From Rufibacter sediminis (lineage in GTDB: Bacteria > Bacteroidota > Bacteroidia > Cytophagales > Hymenobacteraceae): DNA of 64,000 bases. The notes beneath the pieces were generated by a model that was not told where the DNA came from, ran no database searches, and saw only the letters and a program-made list of their open reading frames with translations. Positions 33,500 through 41,941 of the stretch are shown here, in pieces; position 1 is the stretch's first letter; every line of letters begins with the position of its first letter. The position numbers and the translations under genes are program-made. The DNA lies in the NCBI RefSeq assembly GCF_014269285.1, contig NZ_JACOAF010000030.1, positions 248,001 through 312,000 on the forward strand. The letters run 5' to 3'.

Positions 33500-35045
33500 G
33501 ACCGACATCCACTGTGATTTTGCCTGGCACCTTCAGGTGTTTTACCAGTTCAAAGGCGTCGGCTGTTTTGTTTGGCAATTGCAGATCAGTACGCAAGCGC
33601 CACCAGTTCGCCGCCCGGATGCGGGGATTGCCCAGGATTTCAAAATGAATCCATTCCCGGTAGCCGTTGTATCCTGAATCATAATATTCCACGCGCAGGC
33701 AAGGCTTTTTGCCCTTTTTTTCGTGGATGTGATACTGGACATCCTCAACGGTGATTTCCTCCAATATCTTTTGGGTGCTTAACATGGCCACATTATCAGC
33801 AATTGCATTGATTTTTGGCTCCGGCGGCGGAAATTCATGGCTGCAATCGGGGCAGATACGAATTCCGGCAAACACGATGGCCGAACAATTGGGGCATTCC
33901 TTCATCGGCGGGATACCGTCACCCGGCTTGCTACGATCTCGGCCGCGTATCTTGTCCAGTGGGCCATGATTGGCAATATTCCCTGCCCAATCCAGATAAA
34001 GGCAATTCTTCTTGCCTGGGCTTAAGCGTGTGCCGCGCCCGGCCATTTGAACCAGTAGCCCGGCGCTGGCCGTAGGGCGCAAGCCGCCGATCAGGTCAAT
34101 GTTTGGAATATTGGTCCCGGTAGTCATAACAGCAACCGAGCAAACGGAACGCAATGAGCCATTCTTGAGGGCTGCATAAATCCGTTCGCGCTCTGCCTGG
34201 CTGGTTTCGCCGGTCACGACTTCGCATGATATGCCGTATGACCTGATTTCCTCACAAACGTGCTGGCAATGCTTCACGCTGGTACAGAATAGCATCCATG
34301 TTTTTCGGTCATGGCCGTATTCCATCAATTCCTTGATAGCGGCTTTGGTGATGGCCTCCTGGTCAACCGCCCGGTCCATTTCCCCCTGTTTGTATTCGCC
34401 CTTGGTTTTACCCACGGCGCTCATGTCAATCTTGGTGGCCATACTCTTGGGGATGATTTCGCACAGGTAGCCATCCTGCACGGCTTCCAGCAGGCCGTAT
34501 TCATAGATAACGCCATGAAACAACGCATCCTCACCGCCAATCAGATTGCCGCTATCCAGGCGGAATTCCGTGGCGGTAAAGCCGATAATGCGCATGCGCG
34601 GATTAATGACTAGCATATCCTTGATGAACTGGCCCCAGCGTGATTTCCCCTCGCGGCTGATCGTATGGGCTTCATCGACCAGAAGGATATTACATTTCTG
34701 AAAGTCATAGGCCCGGTTGTAGATGGACTGGATACCGGCAAAGATGATCGGGGCATTCGTGTCCCGGCTCTTAAGCCCGGCACTGTAAACACCGGCTGGC
34801 GCTTTGGGCCAGATATTTTTGAGTTCCTTGTAATTGCTATCCACCAGATCGGCCACATGGGTGGCGCAGATAATCCGCGTATCCGGCCATTTTTCCAGCG
34901 TCCGGCGCATGAACTCGGCCATGACATAGGATTTTCCCGTTCCTGTCGCCATAACGACAAGCCCGTTCTGCCCTGGGTTTTCGCGCAGCCAGGGGATGAT
35001 AGAACTGACTGCGCTTTCCTGGTAACCTCTAAGCTGCATCGGCAA
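33414..35045 (-). CDS. DEAD/DEAH-box helicase of superfamily 2
   Basis: A 543-residue helicase: LRGYQESAV (Q-type motif), VMATGTGKSYV (Walker A), LVDEAHTI (DEAH box), GFTATEFRLD (motif III, TAT), TGTNIPNIDLIGGLRPTASA and QMAGRGTRL (motif VI). A C-terminal zinc ribbon follows: CPNCSAIVFAGIRICPDCSH. It belongs to the restriction-subunit-like helicases used in replication of phages lacking a DnaB helicase. The start overlaps the end of the exonuclease gene by 17 bases. Confidence 0.93.
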   Translation of the reverse strand: MPMQLRGYQESAVSSIIPWLRENPGQNGLVVMATGTGKSYVMAEFMRRTLEKWPDTRIICATHVADLVDSNYKELKNIWPKAPAGVYSAGLKSRDTNAPIIFAGIQSIYNRAYDFQKCNILLVDEAHTISREGKSRWGQFIKDMLVINPRMRIIGFTATEFRLDSGNLIGGEDALFHGVIYEYGLLEAVQDGYLCEIIPKSMATKIDMSAVGKTKGEYKQGEMDRAVDQEAITKAAIKELMEYGHDRKTWMLFCTSVKHCQHVCEEIRSYGISCEVVTGETSQAERERIYAALKNGSLRSVCSVAVMTTGTNIPNIDLIGGLRPTASAGLLVQMAGRGTRLSPGKKNCLYLDWAGNIANHGPLDKIRGRDRSKPGDGIPPMKECPNCSAIVFAGIRICPDCSHEFPPPEPKINAIADNVAMLSTQKILEEITVEDVQYHIHEKKGKKPCLRVEYYDSGYNGYREWIHFEILGNPRIRAANWWRLRTDLQLPNKTADAFELVKHLKVPGKITVDVGPKYPEIVAYDFSGCQQEEVLLDWDNLSE

Positions 35046-35709
35046 AGGTCATGCGGTTATAAATCTTGCGGACCAATTCGACATCAGCCTTGCAATAATC
35101 CGCAATGGCATCGAACATTTCGGCTTTCCACATGGCATAGACTTCTGACCCGTTGCCGGTTTTTCCACGGATGCCCAGGGCCATGGCAATCTTGTCCATG
35201 CTGACGAAGTTGCGGGAATCCCACTGAACCATTGTGTCAAACGGGTTGGCATCCCATGGCTTGGTATTGAAGGGCATGAAATGGGGTGGCTTAATGCCAA
35301 GGATCATGGAACGCTGGCGGATGTTTTTTAAATCAAAGCCCACAATGTTGTGGCCGACATAGATGGTGCCGGCCGAAACGCGCTCACCCAGCCAGGCATA
35401 TAATTCAGACAGAATTTCCTTTTCCTTGCCCATGAAGCTGACCGGTTCGCTGTTATTGGCGGCTGCACCGATACAGACAATGTTGTTATAGGCTCCGTCA
35501 AGGCTGGCCTGCTCAAGAGCTTTTTCAATTGCTGCCGGCTTTTCGTTCTTTTCCCATTCGGCAATCGTTTCAGCCTTCTTCATGTTGCCGGGCGGCTTTA
35601 CACTTTCCGCGATAAAATTGCGGATGCGCTTGTCCTGGGTGGGGATGGTTTCAATATCCAGAAAAATGTGATGGGCTATTCTGATTGGTTTTGGCGGAAT
35701 GAGTGCCAT
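35029..35709 (-). CDS. 3'-5' exonuclease related to PolB
   Basis: A 226-residue exonuclease from the ATG at 35709 (MALIPPKPIRIAHHIFLDIE). DEDD residues are in FLDIETIP, VGHNIVGFDLKNI and DYCKADVELVRKIYNR. AAGGA lies before the start, as for the genes at 36569 and 37386. The family (predicted PolB-like exonuclease) accompanies phage replication modules and trims 3' ends. A highly structured leader precedes it (35737-35837). Confidence 0.87.
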   Translation of the reverse strand: MALIPPKPIRIAHHIFLDIETIPTQDKRIRNFIAESVKPPGNMKKAETIAEWEKNEKPAAIEKALEQASLDGAYNNIVCIGAAANNSEPVSFMGKEKEILSELYAWLGERVSAGTIYVGHNIVGFDLKNIRQRSMILGIKPPHFMPFNTKPWDANPFDTMVQWDSRNFVSMDKIAMALGIRGKTGNGSEVYAMWKAEMFDAIADYCKADVELVRKIYNRMTFADAA

Positions 35710-35736
35710 TTTATGCGTCCTTGGTTGGGGGTTGAA

Positions 35737-35837
35737 GGACAGGGGCCAGTCGCTAGGCTGGCTTCGTAACGTGCAGCCGTCGCCAGCACATTTACAGTTC
35801 GTCAACTGCGCTTTCTGCTTTCAGCGCCGCCCTGTCC
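35737..35837 (-). ncRNA. candidate five-way-junction RNA in the exonuclease leader
   Basis: The minus-strand RNA can fold with GGACAGGG (35837-35830) pairing CCCTGTCC (35744-35737) as closing stem. Inside it are four hairpins in order: GCGCT/AGCGC, CAGTT/AACTG with the 4-base loop GACG, GTGC/GCAC, and GCCAG/CTGGC. It ends 28 bases upstream of the exonuclease start. This could be a regulatory leader or a small RNA. It is based on visible complementarity only, and no known family was recognised. Confidence 0.4.
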
Positions 35838-36015
35838 AGAAGTGCCGATGCATCAGGGCATCTACTAGCCGCGCGGTAAAGCCATTTCGGAAATCCTGCG
35901 CAAGCATCGACACATCAAGAAAGGGTGCTTGTCTCTCCAAACTGTCAAGCCTGCGCCTTGGGGCTTTCGCATCGTGAGTTGTATAACGGTGAACACTTCC
36001 GACTAAACCGTGCAT
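35821..36015 (-). CDS. doubtful 64-residue open frame
   Basis: Starts at the ATG at 36015 and ends inside the closing stem of the structured region. The sequence (RLDSLERQAPFLDVSMLAQD, FRNGFTARLVDALMHRHFWT) is plausible as protein, but there is no Shine-Dalgarno and no known family. The rest of the gap 35,838-36,065 shows nothing else. Confidence 0.3.
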   Translation of the reverse strand: MHGLVGSVHRYTTHDAKAPRRRLDSLERQAPFLDVSMLAQDFRNGFTARLVDALMHRHFWTGRR

Positions 36016-36065
36016 CGTAGGGCGTTTTCCGGGTCCGCCTTAGTGCAATCTACCAGACCCACAAG

Positions 36066-36102
36066 AAAAACCGGGGCAACGCTCTCTCCAACATTGCCCC
36101 GG
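36066..36102 (-). terminator. rho-independent terminator after the DUF669 gene
   Basis: On the minus strand CCGGGGCAA (36102-36094) pairs with TTGCCCCGG (36079-36071), a 9-bp stem with a 14-base loop. TTTTT follows. It ends the DUF669/Sak4 unit 12 bases past the stop at 36114. Confidence 0.82.
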
Positions 36103-36113
36103 CCGCATATCAA

Positions 36114-36569
36114 CTAGAACGGAATTTCGTCATCCAGTTCGGCGGACGCTGCCGGTTTGGCTGCGGTTGCTTCCGTCATGCTGATATATTTCTTGATGCG
36201 GTTTCCTGGGCCGTACTCGCCTTTCGGGGGCGTTACGGCGACATCCGCGATAAAGCGCTTGTTGTGTAGTTCCACGCTGTCAGAAACTTTTGCCTTGCCA
36301 ATGGCGCGGCAAAGCTCTCCCAAGGCGCGGAAGGCAATATCGACTGCTGTGGTATTAGCATTTTTCAGGTTAAGGCGCTCGAAAATCTTGCGGCCTTTAT
36401 ATTCACCATCCTGAACATCCATTTCCAGTACCAGCATTTCGCCGCCCGTGGAGGTTTCTTTCATTTCCGAATTGACAATCATCATCGTGTATTTGCCAGC
36501 CGGAAGCGGTTGAAATTCATCGCGTTCTGGAATGTCTGCTACGTTAATTTGTGAGCCTAAATTGGCCAT
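36114..36569 (-). CDS. DUF669 protein, probable single-strand DNA-binding protein
   Basis: A 151-residue protein from the ATG at 36569 (MANLGSQINVADIPERDEFQ). An OB-fold-like middle part (YTMMIVNSEMKETSTGGEML, then VLEMDVQDGEYKGRKIFERL) and an acidic C-terminal tail ending in DDEIPF, which mimics the SSB tail, support a single-strand-binding role. AAAGGACG lies before the start. It follows the Sak4-type ATPase directly, a common pairing in which it serves as the partner SSB. Confidence 0.85.
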   Translation of the reverse strand: MANLGSQINVADIPERDEFQPLPAGKYTMMIVNSEMKETSTGGEMLVLEMDVQDGEYKGRKIFERLNLKNANTTAVDIAFRALGELCRAIGKAKVSDSVELHNKRFIADVAVTPPKGEYGPGNRIKKYISMTEATAAKPAASAELDDEIPF

Positions 36570-36570
36570 G

Positions 36571-37386
36571 TTATACGTCCTTTTTCTGTTTGTTGAAGAA
36601 TGGAACATGATCAGCGATCACCTTCCGATATTTTCCTTCCTGGTCGAAAGGAATTTCTGCTGGCAACCCGTAACGGTTCTTTGCAATGAAGCTTGGCCGT
36701 TCTTCGGTGTACAATACACGCTCACCAGAGCCGATTGCCATTGTTCTGTCGCCAAAGCCTTCTTTTTTCTTGGTTGTGCCGACATAGTAATTGGTGAAAA
36801 GCACAATGTCAGAATGTTCCAGAATTAATCCGGCGGCCAGGCGATGCAGTTTGATCTGGTAGCGGTCATAGGATTCATTCAGCGGATCTTCAAAACGCTT
36901 GATTTCCGTATGAGCCGTCTGGACGATCATCATGCCTTTTTTGTCACGCAGATAATTCACCGCCTTGATGTATTCGCGCCAGATGTCCAGCGCCATGACG
37001 TAGCCCTTGCCGTAACCGATTTGCTCAAGGTTCTCGACATGGTTTTCCTGCGCCACTTTTCGCCAGATCATCGGTTCCAGCCAGTCAAGGGAATCAATGA
37101 CGACGGTTTTATAGTCGTGGTCGATGGTGGCCAGTTCGCGCAACTGGCTCATGACCGTATCAAAATTTTTGGCCAATGGAAAAGCGGGGGCGTCAATATT
37201 ATCCAGACCATCTTCCGTCTGGATAAACACCGGCTTTTTCATCATTGCGCCAAAGGTGGATTTACCCAAGCCTTGCGGTCCATAAATGACAATGCGGGGA
37301 GGCTTGTGGGTGCGAACCTCAAGGCCAAGCGTTTTTGGTGCTGCCGGGGCCTCGGTGGTTTGTTCAGTGGTTTGTACTTCTGTCAT
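36571..37386 (-). CDS. Sak4-type recombination ATPase (AAA/RecA-like)
   Basis: A 271-residue protein. Walker A is YGPQGLGKSTFGAMM (about residues 35-48), and Walker B is YKTVVIDSLDWLEP. DKKGMMIVQTAHTEIKRFED and a C-terminal RPSFIAKNRYGLPAEIPFD fit the phage single-strand-annealing/recombinase group Sak4. It anneals or pairs strands during phage replication and recombination, together with the neighbouring DUF669 protein. AAAGGACGCA lies before the ATG. Confidence 0.87.
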   Translation of the reverse strand: MTEVQTTEQTTEAPAAPKTLGLEVRTHKPPRIVIYGPQGLGKSTFGAMMKKPVFIQTEDGLDNIDAPAFPLAKNFDTVMSQLRELATIDHDYKTVVIDSLDWLEPMIWRKVAQENHVENLEQIGYGKGYVMALDIWREYIKAVNYLRDKKGMMIVQTAHTEIKRFEDPLNESYDRYQIKLHRLAAGLILEHSDIVLFTNYYVGTTKKKEGFGDRTMAIGSGERVLYTEERPSFIAKNRYGLPAEIPFDQEGKYRKVIADHVPFFNKQKKDV

Positions 37387-37467
37387 ATCGTGCGTCCTTT
37401 CTGTGATATTGACAATTCATGTTTTAGCGTGGTAGTGTGTTGCTGTCAACAACAAAAGAGCAACAAC
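37387..37467. promoter_or_regulatory. divergent promoter region between Sak4 and RHH genes
   Basis: An 81-bp region with TTGACA on both strands: plus at about 37,408-37,413 and minus near 37,460-37,455 (reads TTGTTGACAGC). Both face their gene at promoter distance, so divergent sigma-70 promoters overlap here. The small ribbon-helix-helix protein made from the plus side could control both. Confidence 0.5.
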
Positions 37468-37608
37468 ATGAAAAAAAATTTCCTGCACATCCTGATTGAT
37501 AAAGAGCTTGACAATCTTATCAAACGTGCTCTTAAAAAATCCCCCTTCAAGCGGAAAAGCGACCTGGTACGCCATATTCTGCTTACCTCACTGGATCAGT
37601 CAAAGTAA
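37468..37608 (+). CDS. 46-residue ribbon-helix-helix-like regulator
   Basis: Starts at the ATG at 37468 (MKKNFLHILIDKELDNLIKR). A short N-terminal beta strand (FLHILID) is followed by two helices with basic residues (KRKSDLVRHILLTSL), the ribbon-helix-helix (Arc/MetJ) design. It is a likely DNA-binding autoregulator of the divergent promoter region. Its end overlaps the end of the helicase gene by 26 bases. Confidence 0.65.
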   Translation: MKKNFLHILIDKELDNLIKRALKKSPFKRKSDLVRHILLTSLDQSK

Positions 37609-38641
37609 CCCGGTTTTTCCCGCGAGTTACGGCAGTATATAACCATTTGCGGCGGTCCGTGATGTCACGGCCAATCGGTTCCTTATAAATAATCACATCG
37701 TTGAATTCGCTGCCCTGCGATTTGTGGCAGGTGATGGCATAGGCGAAATCAAACATATTCAGTCGGCGGTGCTGCCGGAAATCATGGCGCTCATTGTCAC
37801 GGATAACATTCAGGTGTCCCAGCTCTTTCATGTCGATGCCGTAACACAGATAGTCGATTATCTCCGCGTCACTTGCCGCATAGTCAATCATGCCATTGAA
37901 AACAGCGTTTCTTGGATTGTTTTTCAGGCAGATCATTTTATCACCCTTCACAGGCAATACCGCTTCAAAGCCTTTTATCATCCGTGCGCGCCGGTTAAAC
38001 CGGATGCGCGTATCATTGCGGCCAACAATAAACTGGTCGGCCTTCATGAAATCATCCATGCTCAAGCTGCCGTTTTTCAGGTAGCGGAATTCCCCTTCGT
38101 CACAATAGCGGATCATGTCGCCATTGCGTATCATGGTCGCATAGCGGATAATCGGGCTTTCCAATGCCTGGCGGTGAATTTCATCAATGAAGAAATCAGG
38201 CTCGATGATGCACTGGCCGTTTACTGGCGGTAACTGGAACGGATCGCCCAGGTATAAAATCTTGTCGCAAATGGTGCGCAAGTCCTGAATAATCTCTGCG
38301 TTCAGAAAACTGTATTCATCGACAATCACCAGGTCGGCATAGCGCATGGCGCTCTCTTCATTCAGCCCGAAAACCGGTTCCTTGCCTTCCTCGCCCTGCA
38401 ACCGGTACAGATAGCCATGGATGGTTCCGGCATTTCCGCATCCCTTGTCCCGCAAAACTTGCGCTGCCTTTCCGGTATAGGCGCAAAAAATGACGTTCCC
38501 GAATTCCTGCGCAATACGTTTGGCAAGGGTGGTTTTACCCGTTCCTGCATATCCGGCCAATGCGAATTCCTGCGCATCGGTTTTATGCCAGGCCATGATG
38601 CGGTCAAATGCTTCCTGCTGCTGAATGCCAAGCTTAATCAT
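37583..38641 (-). CDS. RecD/Dda-like superfamily 1 helicase
   Basis: A 352-residue helicase from the ATG at 38641, which overlaps the stop of the primase gene by 8 bases. Walker A is LAGYAGTGKTTLAKRIA; motif Ia is CAYTGKAAQVL; Walker B is LVIVDEYSFLNA; motif III is LYLGDPFQLPPV. The C-terminal UvrD-like motif is FAYAITCHKSQGSEFNDVII, then LYTAVTRGKNRVTL. It unwinds DNA 5'-3' during phage replication initiation or recombination, like T4 Dda. Confidence 0.92.
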   Translation of the reverse strand: MIKLGIQQQEAFDRIMAWHKTDAQEFALAGYAGTGKTTLAKRIAQEFGNVIFCAYTGKAAQVLRDKGCGNAGTIHGYLYRLQGEEGKEPVFGLNEESAMRYADLVIVDEYSFLNAEIIQDLRTICDKILYLGDPFQLPPVNGQCIIEPDFFIDEIHRQALESPIIRYATMIRNGDMIRYCDEGEFRYLKNGSLSMDDFMKADQFIVGRNDTRIRFNRRARMIKGFEAVLPVKGDKMICLKNNPRNAVFNGMIDYAASDAEIIDYLCYGIDMKELGHLNVIRDNERHDFRQHRRLNMFDFAYAITCHKSQGSEFNDVIIYKEPIGRDITDRRKWLYTAVTRGKNRVTLTDPVR

Positions 38642-40877
38642 TTTCCACCGCCATGTATGCCATGACAGGTCGGCCAGCTTTGCCGGTTCTTCTTTCTCCC
38701 AATACAATCAATTCCGATTCCACCAGGGCGTGAATAATTTCTTTTCGCTCCCGCTCCCGGTATTTGGAAAAAGGCGGCGTCTTGTGCATTTCCTTTTCGG
38801 AAATACCCTGCTCCCCAAGTTGCCTTATCCGGCCAAGCCATTCTTTTTTCCATCCCTCGAATTCGCTGTTAGAAATCGACATTTTCAGCTTGTTCGCCAC
38901 ATTGTCCATGTTGTGCTTGACCCAGGCGATGGCCCAGTCAATGTGCTTGAGTTCGATGACAGTCGCGTTTGGATCATCCGACAGGGCGGCAATCAGGCTA
39001 AGGCGCATGGCAATTTCATTGGAACGGCCAAACAGTTCCGCCATGCCGAAGCGCTCAAAGGCGTTCATTTTCTCAATGCAATATTTCTGGTAAGCCTCCT
39101 GCGCGTTCATGGCCTCCATGGTAAAGTCAAGCGTCACGAGCGTGGGGGCGACATTGGGATTTTCTTTCAGCTTGTCGGTGCGATTGAAAATCGCCTTGGC
39201 CCATTCAATGATGCTGCCCGGAACGTCCAGGGCGGGCTTATGCTGGCGAATGCTGCGCTCGGCATCCGATACGTTGATAATGAAGCGGTTTAAAAATCCA
39301 TCCTTGATTGACGATACATCCAGCGAACTGAAAAGATCATCAGGAACGGACAGGGCCATGAATGTTAGTGCCGGATTGATGATTTTCGTTTCCTTGGCTT
39401 TTTCCTTGGTCATGGTGGAATAGACCTTGGGGCGCAGGATGCCATCGGTACGGCCAAAAGCCTCCATAATGACCTTTTTCGCTTCCAGCATTTGCCCGTT
39501 GCTTTGCTTGCCGGCTGTCTCCAATTCCTTGGAAAATTCATCCACAACCGTGATATGGCGCGGCTTGGCAAGGAACTCGCTGAACACGGCGCCGGACGAT
39601 GTATAGCCGCCACCGGAGACAAGATGCTCAAGGCCGCAGGCATCCAGCACCCTTTCAATGGTGCGCTTGATGTGCTCCTTGCCGGTTGCCGATTTGCCCA
39701 GGCACATCATGAACAGGCTGGCCCGGTTCGCCATATTCGTTTCAAAGTTTCGCGCACAGACGATGCTGGCAATGGCAATGGCCGACTGGATGGCAAAGCC
39801 CGGCTGGTAGTTCCCCGATGTCGCATGATAGTAACTGACAAGCTCCCCCAGGATGCCGGATGGACGCAGGCTGTTTTCATCAAAGCCGGTAACGGTTTTC
39901 TGCTGGTATATCCTGGGCTTTTTCCGCAATTGCTCGCGCACAGCTTCAAGCCCCTCGCGACAATGGAGATCATTCCAGTCAACGGGTTCACCTTCCAGCG
40001 ATGAAAATCTGGGGAACATGATTTCAATACCCAGACCATCGGCCGCCTGCTGTCCCTTGGTGCGCCCGGCATTGGATGGCTTGAACTGGTCATCATCCCC
40101 GCCAATAACGATCCGGGCGTCAGGGTGGTCGGACCGGGCAATGGAAGCTATCTCAAACAGGTTTCCGGCATTGAAGGCGACATAGACGGTGGCCCCGGTT
40201 GCCATGGCGATGCTGGCTCCGGTGGCGTATCCCTCGGCCACATAGACGGTATCTTCCTTGCCCTCAATCTTGAAGTGGCACCCTTTGATGCGGCCTCCTG
40301 TCAGGAATTTCTTGGAACCGTCCGGCTTGATCAGTTGCAGGGACGTCAATGCGTTCTGGCGGGTGATTGGAATGATCAGGGTGCTGCCGTTCTGACGGAC
40401 ATGCTTATAGGGAATGACCTGCTTGCGCTCAAGATAGGGGTTGTTGTCGGCGTACCCGGCCGCTTTCCAGATCAGGCTGGCCTTTGCCGCTGCCTTCTCC
40501 TGCCGCTTGCGCGTTTCTTCTTCGTGGGCAAGCCTGCTGGCTTCCAGGTGCGCTGTGAATTGCTGGCGCTCTTCCAAGGTCATGGTGCTGGAGTCTTTAC
40601 TGCACCATGTTACTTTTTCCGGGCCATAGGCAGGATTGAAAGAACCGTATGCGCCAAAGCCGATTTCCTGGCTCTCATTGTACCATGCCCAGCCGATAAG
40701 GTTCTTTTTCGGGCTTTGGGCAAGCGGGAAACGCATCACCTTTCCCGGAACCAGTTCCTTGATGTTGACCGCACCGAACTGGCGCAAAAGGTCAAGAAAT
40801 GTTTTTTCGGCTGATTCGGCGGTGGGCCGGGATGATTCGTACTGGATACGATTGGTATAGAGTGACAGATTTGCCAT
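38634..40877 (-). CDS. TOPRIM primase / DUF3987-type helicase fusion
   Basis: A 747-residue replication protein. The N-terminal part includes a TOPRIM-like primase domain: DTVYVAEGYATGASIAMATG (catalytic Glu) and ARIVIGGDDDQFKPSNAG (Asp cluster). The C-terminal half has an ATPase core in the DUF3987 style: FMMCLGKSATGKEHIKRTIE as Walker A, HITVVDEFSKELE as Walker B, and ALTFMALSVPDDLFSSLD. It primes and opens DNA at the element's origin. It is first gene of the minus-strand replication operon; the AT-rich region upstream is a natural origin and promoter site. Confidence 0.9.
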   Translation of the reverse strand: MANLSLYTNRIQYESSRPTAESAEKTFLDLLRQFGAVNIKELVPGKVMRFPLAQSPKKNLIGWAWYNESQEIGFGAYGSFNPAYGPEKVTWCSKDSSTMTLEERQQFTAHLEASRLAHEEETRKRQEKAAAKASLIWKAAGYADNNPYLERKQVIPYKHVRQNGSTLIIPITRQNALTSLQLIKPDGSKKFLTGGRIKGCHFKIEGKEDTVYVAEGYATGASIAMATGATVYVAFNAGNLFEIASIARSDHPDARIVIGGDDDQFKPSNAGRTKGQQAADGLGIEIMFPRFSSLEGEPVDWNDLHCREGLEAVREQLRKKPRIYQQKTVTGFDENSLRPSGILGELVSYYHATSGNYQPGFAIQSAIAIASIVCARNFETNMANRASLFMMCLGKSATGKEHIKRTIERVLDACGLEHLVSGGGYTSSGAVFSEFLAKPRHITVVDEFSKELETAGKQSNGQMLEAKKVIMEAFGRTDGILRPKVYSTMTKEKAKETKIINPALTFMALSVPDDLFSSLDVSSIKDGFLNRFIINVSDAERSIRQHKPALDVPGSIIEWAKAIFNRTDKLKENPNVAPTLVTLDFTMEAMNAQEAYQKYCIEKMNAFERFGMAELFGRSNEIAMRLSLIAALSDDPNATVIELKHIDWAIAWVKHNMDNVANKLKMSISNSEFEGWKKEWLGRIRQLGEQGISEKEMHKTPPFSKYRERERKEIIHALVESELIVLGERRTGKAGRPVMAYMAVEND

Positions 40878-41260
40878 CAGATTTCCTTACACGAAAAGGA
40901 CACGGGGGCGGAGAAATCGGAGTGGCAGGCTATCCGTGTAAATAACCACCCTTGCAATGGGCTTGCCACTCCTTAAGCGCCATTCTGCATTTATAGGGAT
41001 TTTGGGTCAATACATTTTTTTTTACAACTCCATAAAATTTTATCAATCTTCATAATCCCCCATAATCCCCTATAATTATTTGGTGTCAAGTCATTGAAAA
41101 AATCTCTCTTTTTAATTAATACAATTAAATACTATATATATACCCCTATTTAGAATTTAGCCCTTTTTAGCCTTATTTTCGGAATGTGTGTACGCGTGCG
41201 CGCGCGTGAGGCAGATTTTTCCGCTTGCCCTGCCTTGGCTCCCTGGGTTAGGGTTGACCC
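40878..41260. promoter_or_regulatory. AT-rich divergent region, candidate replication origin
   Basis: A 383-bp gap between the primase and dUTPase genes. It holds an imperfect 12-bp inverted repeat (GGAGTGGCAGGC at 40919, GCTTGCCACTCC at 40961). A TTGACC on the minus strand at about 41,010 may be the primase -35. Repeated CATAATCCCC/CTATAATTA units lie at 41,050-41,080, and a very AT-rich stretch at 41,090-41,160 includes ACTATATATATA. A CG-alternating tract (TACGCGTGCGCGCGCG) lies at 41,191-41,206. This is typical of an origin and early/late promoter switch region; no gene is seen. Confidence 0.5.
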
Positions 41261-41710
41261 ATGACACGCACCCCGATTCTCCTGACCGCCCTTCCGCATT
41301 ACGATGGCCTGCCATTGCCGACCTACGCCACGCCTGGCAGCGCCGGACTGGATTTGCTTGCCGCCATACCCGAACGCGTAATCATCTACCCAGGCGAACG
41401 TCTGCTGGTTCCCTGTGGTATCGCCATTGGCCTGCCTGATGGCATGGAAGCGCAGATCCGCCCCCGATCAGGATTGGCGAACAAGCACGGCGTTACTGTC
41501 CTGAACAGCCCCGGTACCGTGGATGCCGATTACCGCGGCGAAATTCACGCCCTGCTGATCAATCATGGATCAACGCACTTCGTCATCAGTCGCGGTGACC
41601 GCATTGCCCAGATGGTCATTGCCCAGGTGGCACAGGTCGAATGGGATCATGTCGAAGCGTTGCCGGAAACCGTGCGCGGTGCTGGCGGCTTTGGCTCTAC
41701 CGGCCGATGA
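41261..41710 (+). CDS. dut: dUTP diphosphatase
   Basis: A 149-residue trimeric dUTPase with all five motifs: [15 protein letters not shown] (1), [11 protein letters not shown] (2), [11 protein letters not shown] (3), [12 protein letters not shown] (4) and [10 protein letters not shown] (5). It hydrolyses dUTP to dUMP and PPi, keeping uracil out of phage DNA. It is the first of the plus-strand genes, with the zinc-ribbon gene overlapping its stop (ATGA). Confidence 0.96.
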   Translation: MTRTPILLTALPHYDGLPLPTYATPGSAGLDLLAAIPERVIIYPGERLLVPCGIAIGLPDGMEAQIRPRSGLANKHGVTVLNSPGTVDADYRGEIHALLINHGSTHFVISRGDRIAQMVIAQVAQVEWDHVEALPETVRGAGGFGSTGR

Positions 41711-41889
41711 CGCTTTGTTCATCCTGCGGAAGCCCTCACAACCGCAAGAGCCAGCGAACCTGTGGCCCTTGCCATACCGAATACATGCGCAATTACCGTA
41801 AGAAGCAGAAACGTGCAGTTCACAAATACCGCGCCCTTGCCGCGCTGGTTCCGCCTCTGCTCAAGCACGTTACTTCACGTGGAACCTAA
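41707..41889 (+). CDS. small zinc-ribbon protein
   Basis: A 60-residue basic protein starting at 41707, overlapping the dut stop by 4 bases. CSSCG and CGPCH (C4, C7, C19, C22) form a zinc-ribbon, followed by an Arg/Lys-rich part ([20 protein letters not shown]). This looks like small phage proteins related to HNH or zinc-finger fragments; the function is not known. Confidence 0.6.
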   Translation: MTLCSSCGSPHNRKSQRTCGPCHTEYMRNYRKKQKRAVHKYRALAALVPPLLKHVTSRGT

Positions 41890-41941
41890 ATATATTTGGT
41901 AATTATAAGTCTAAGAACGATGAAGTTTTTAATTTTATCGC

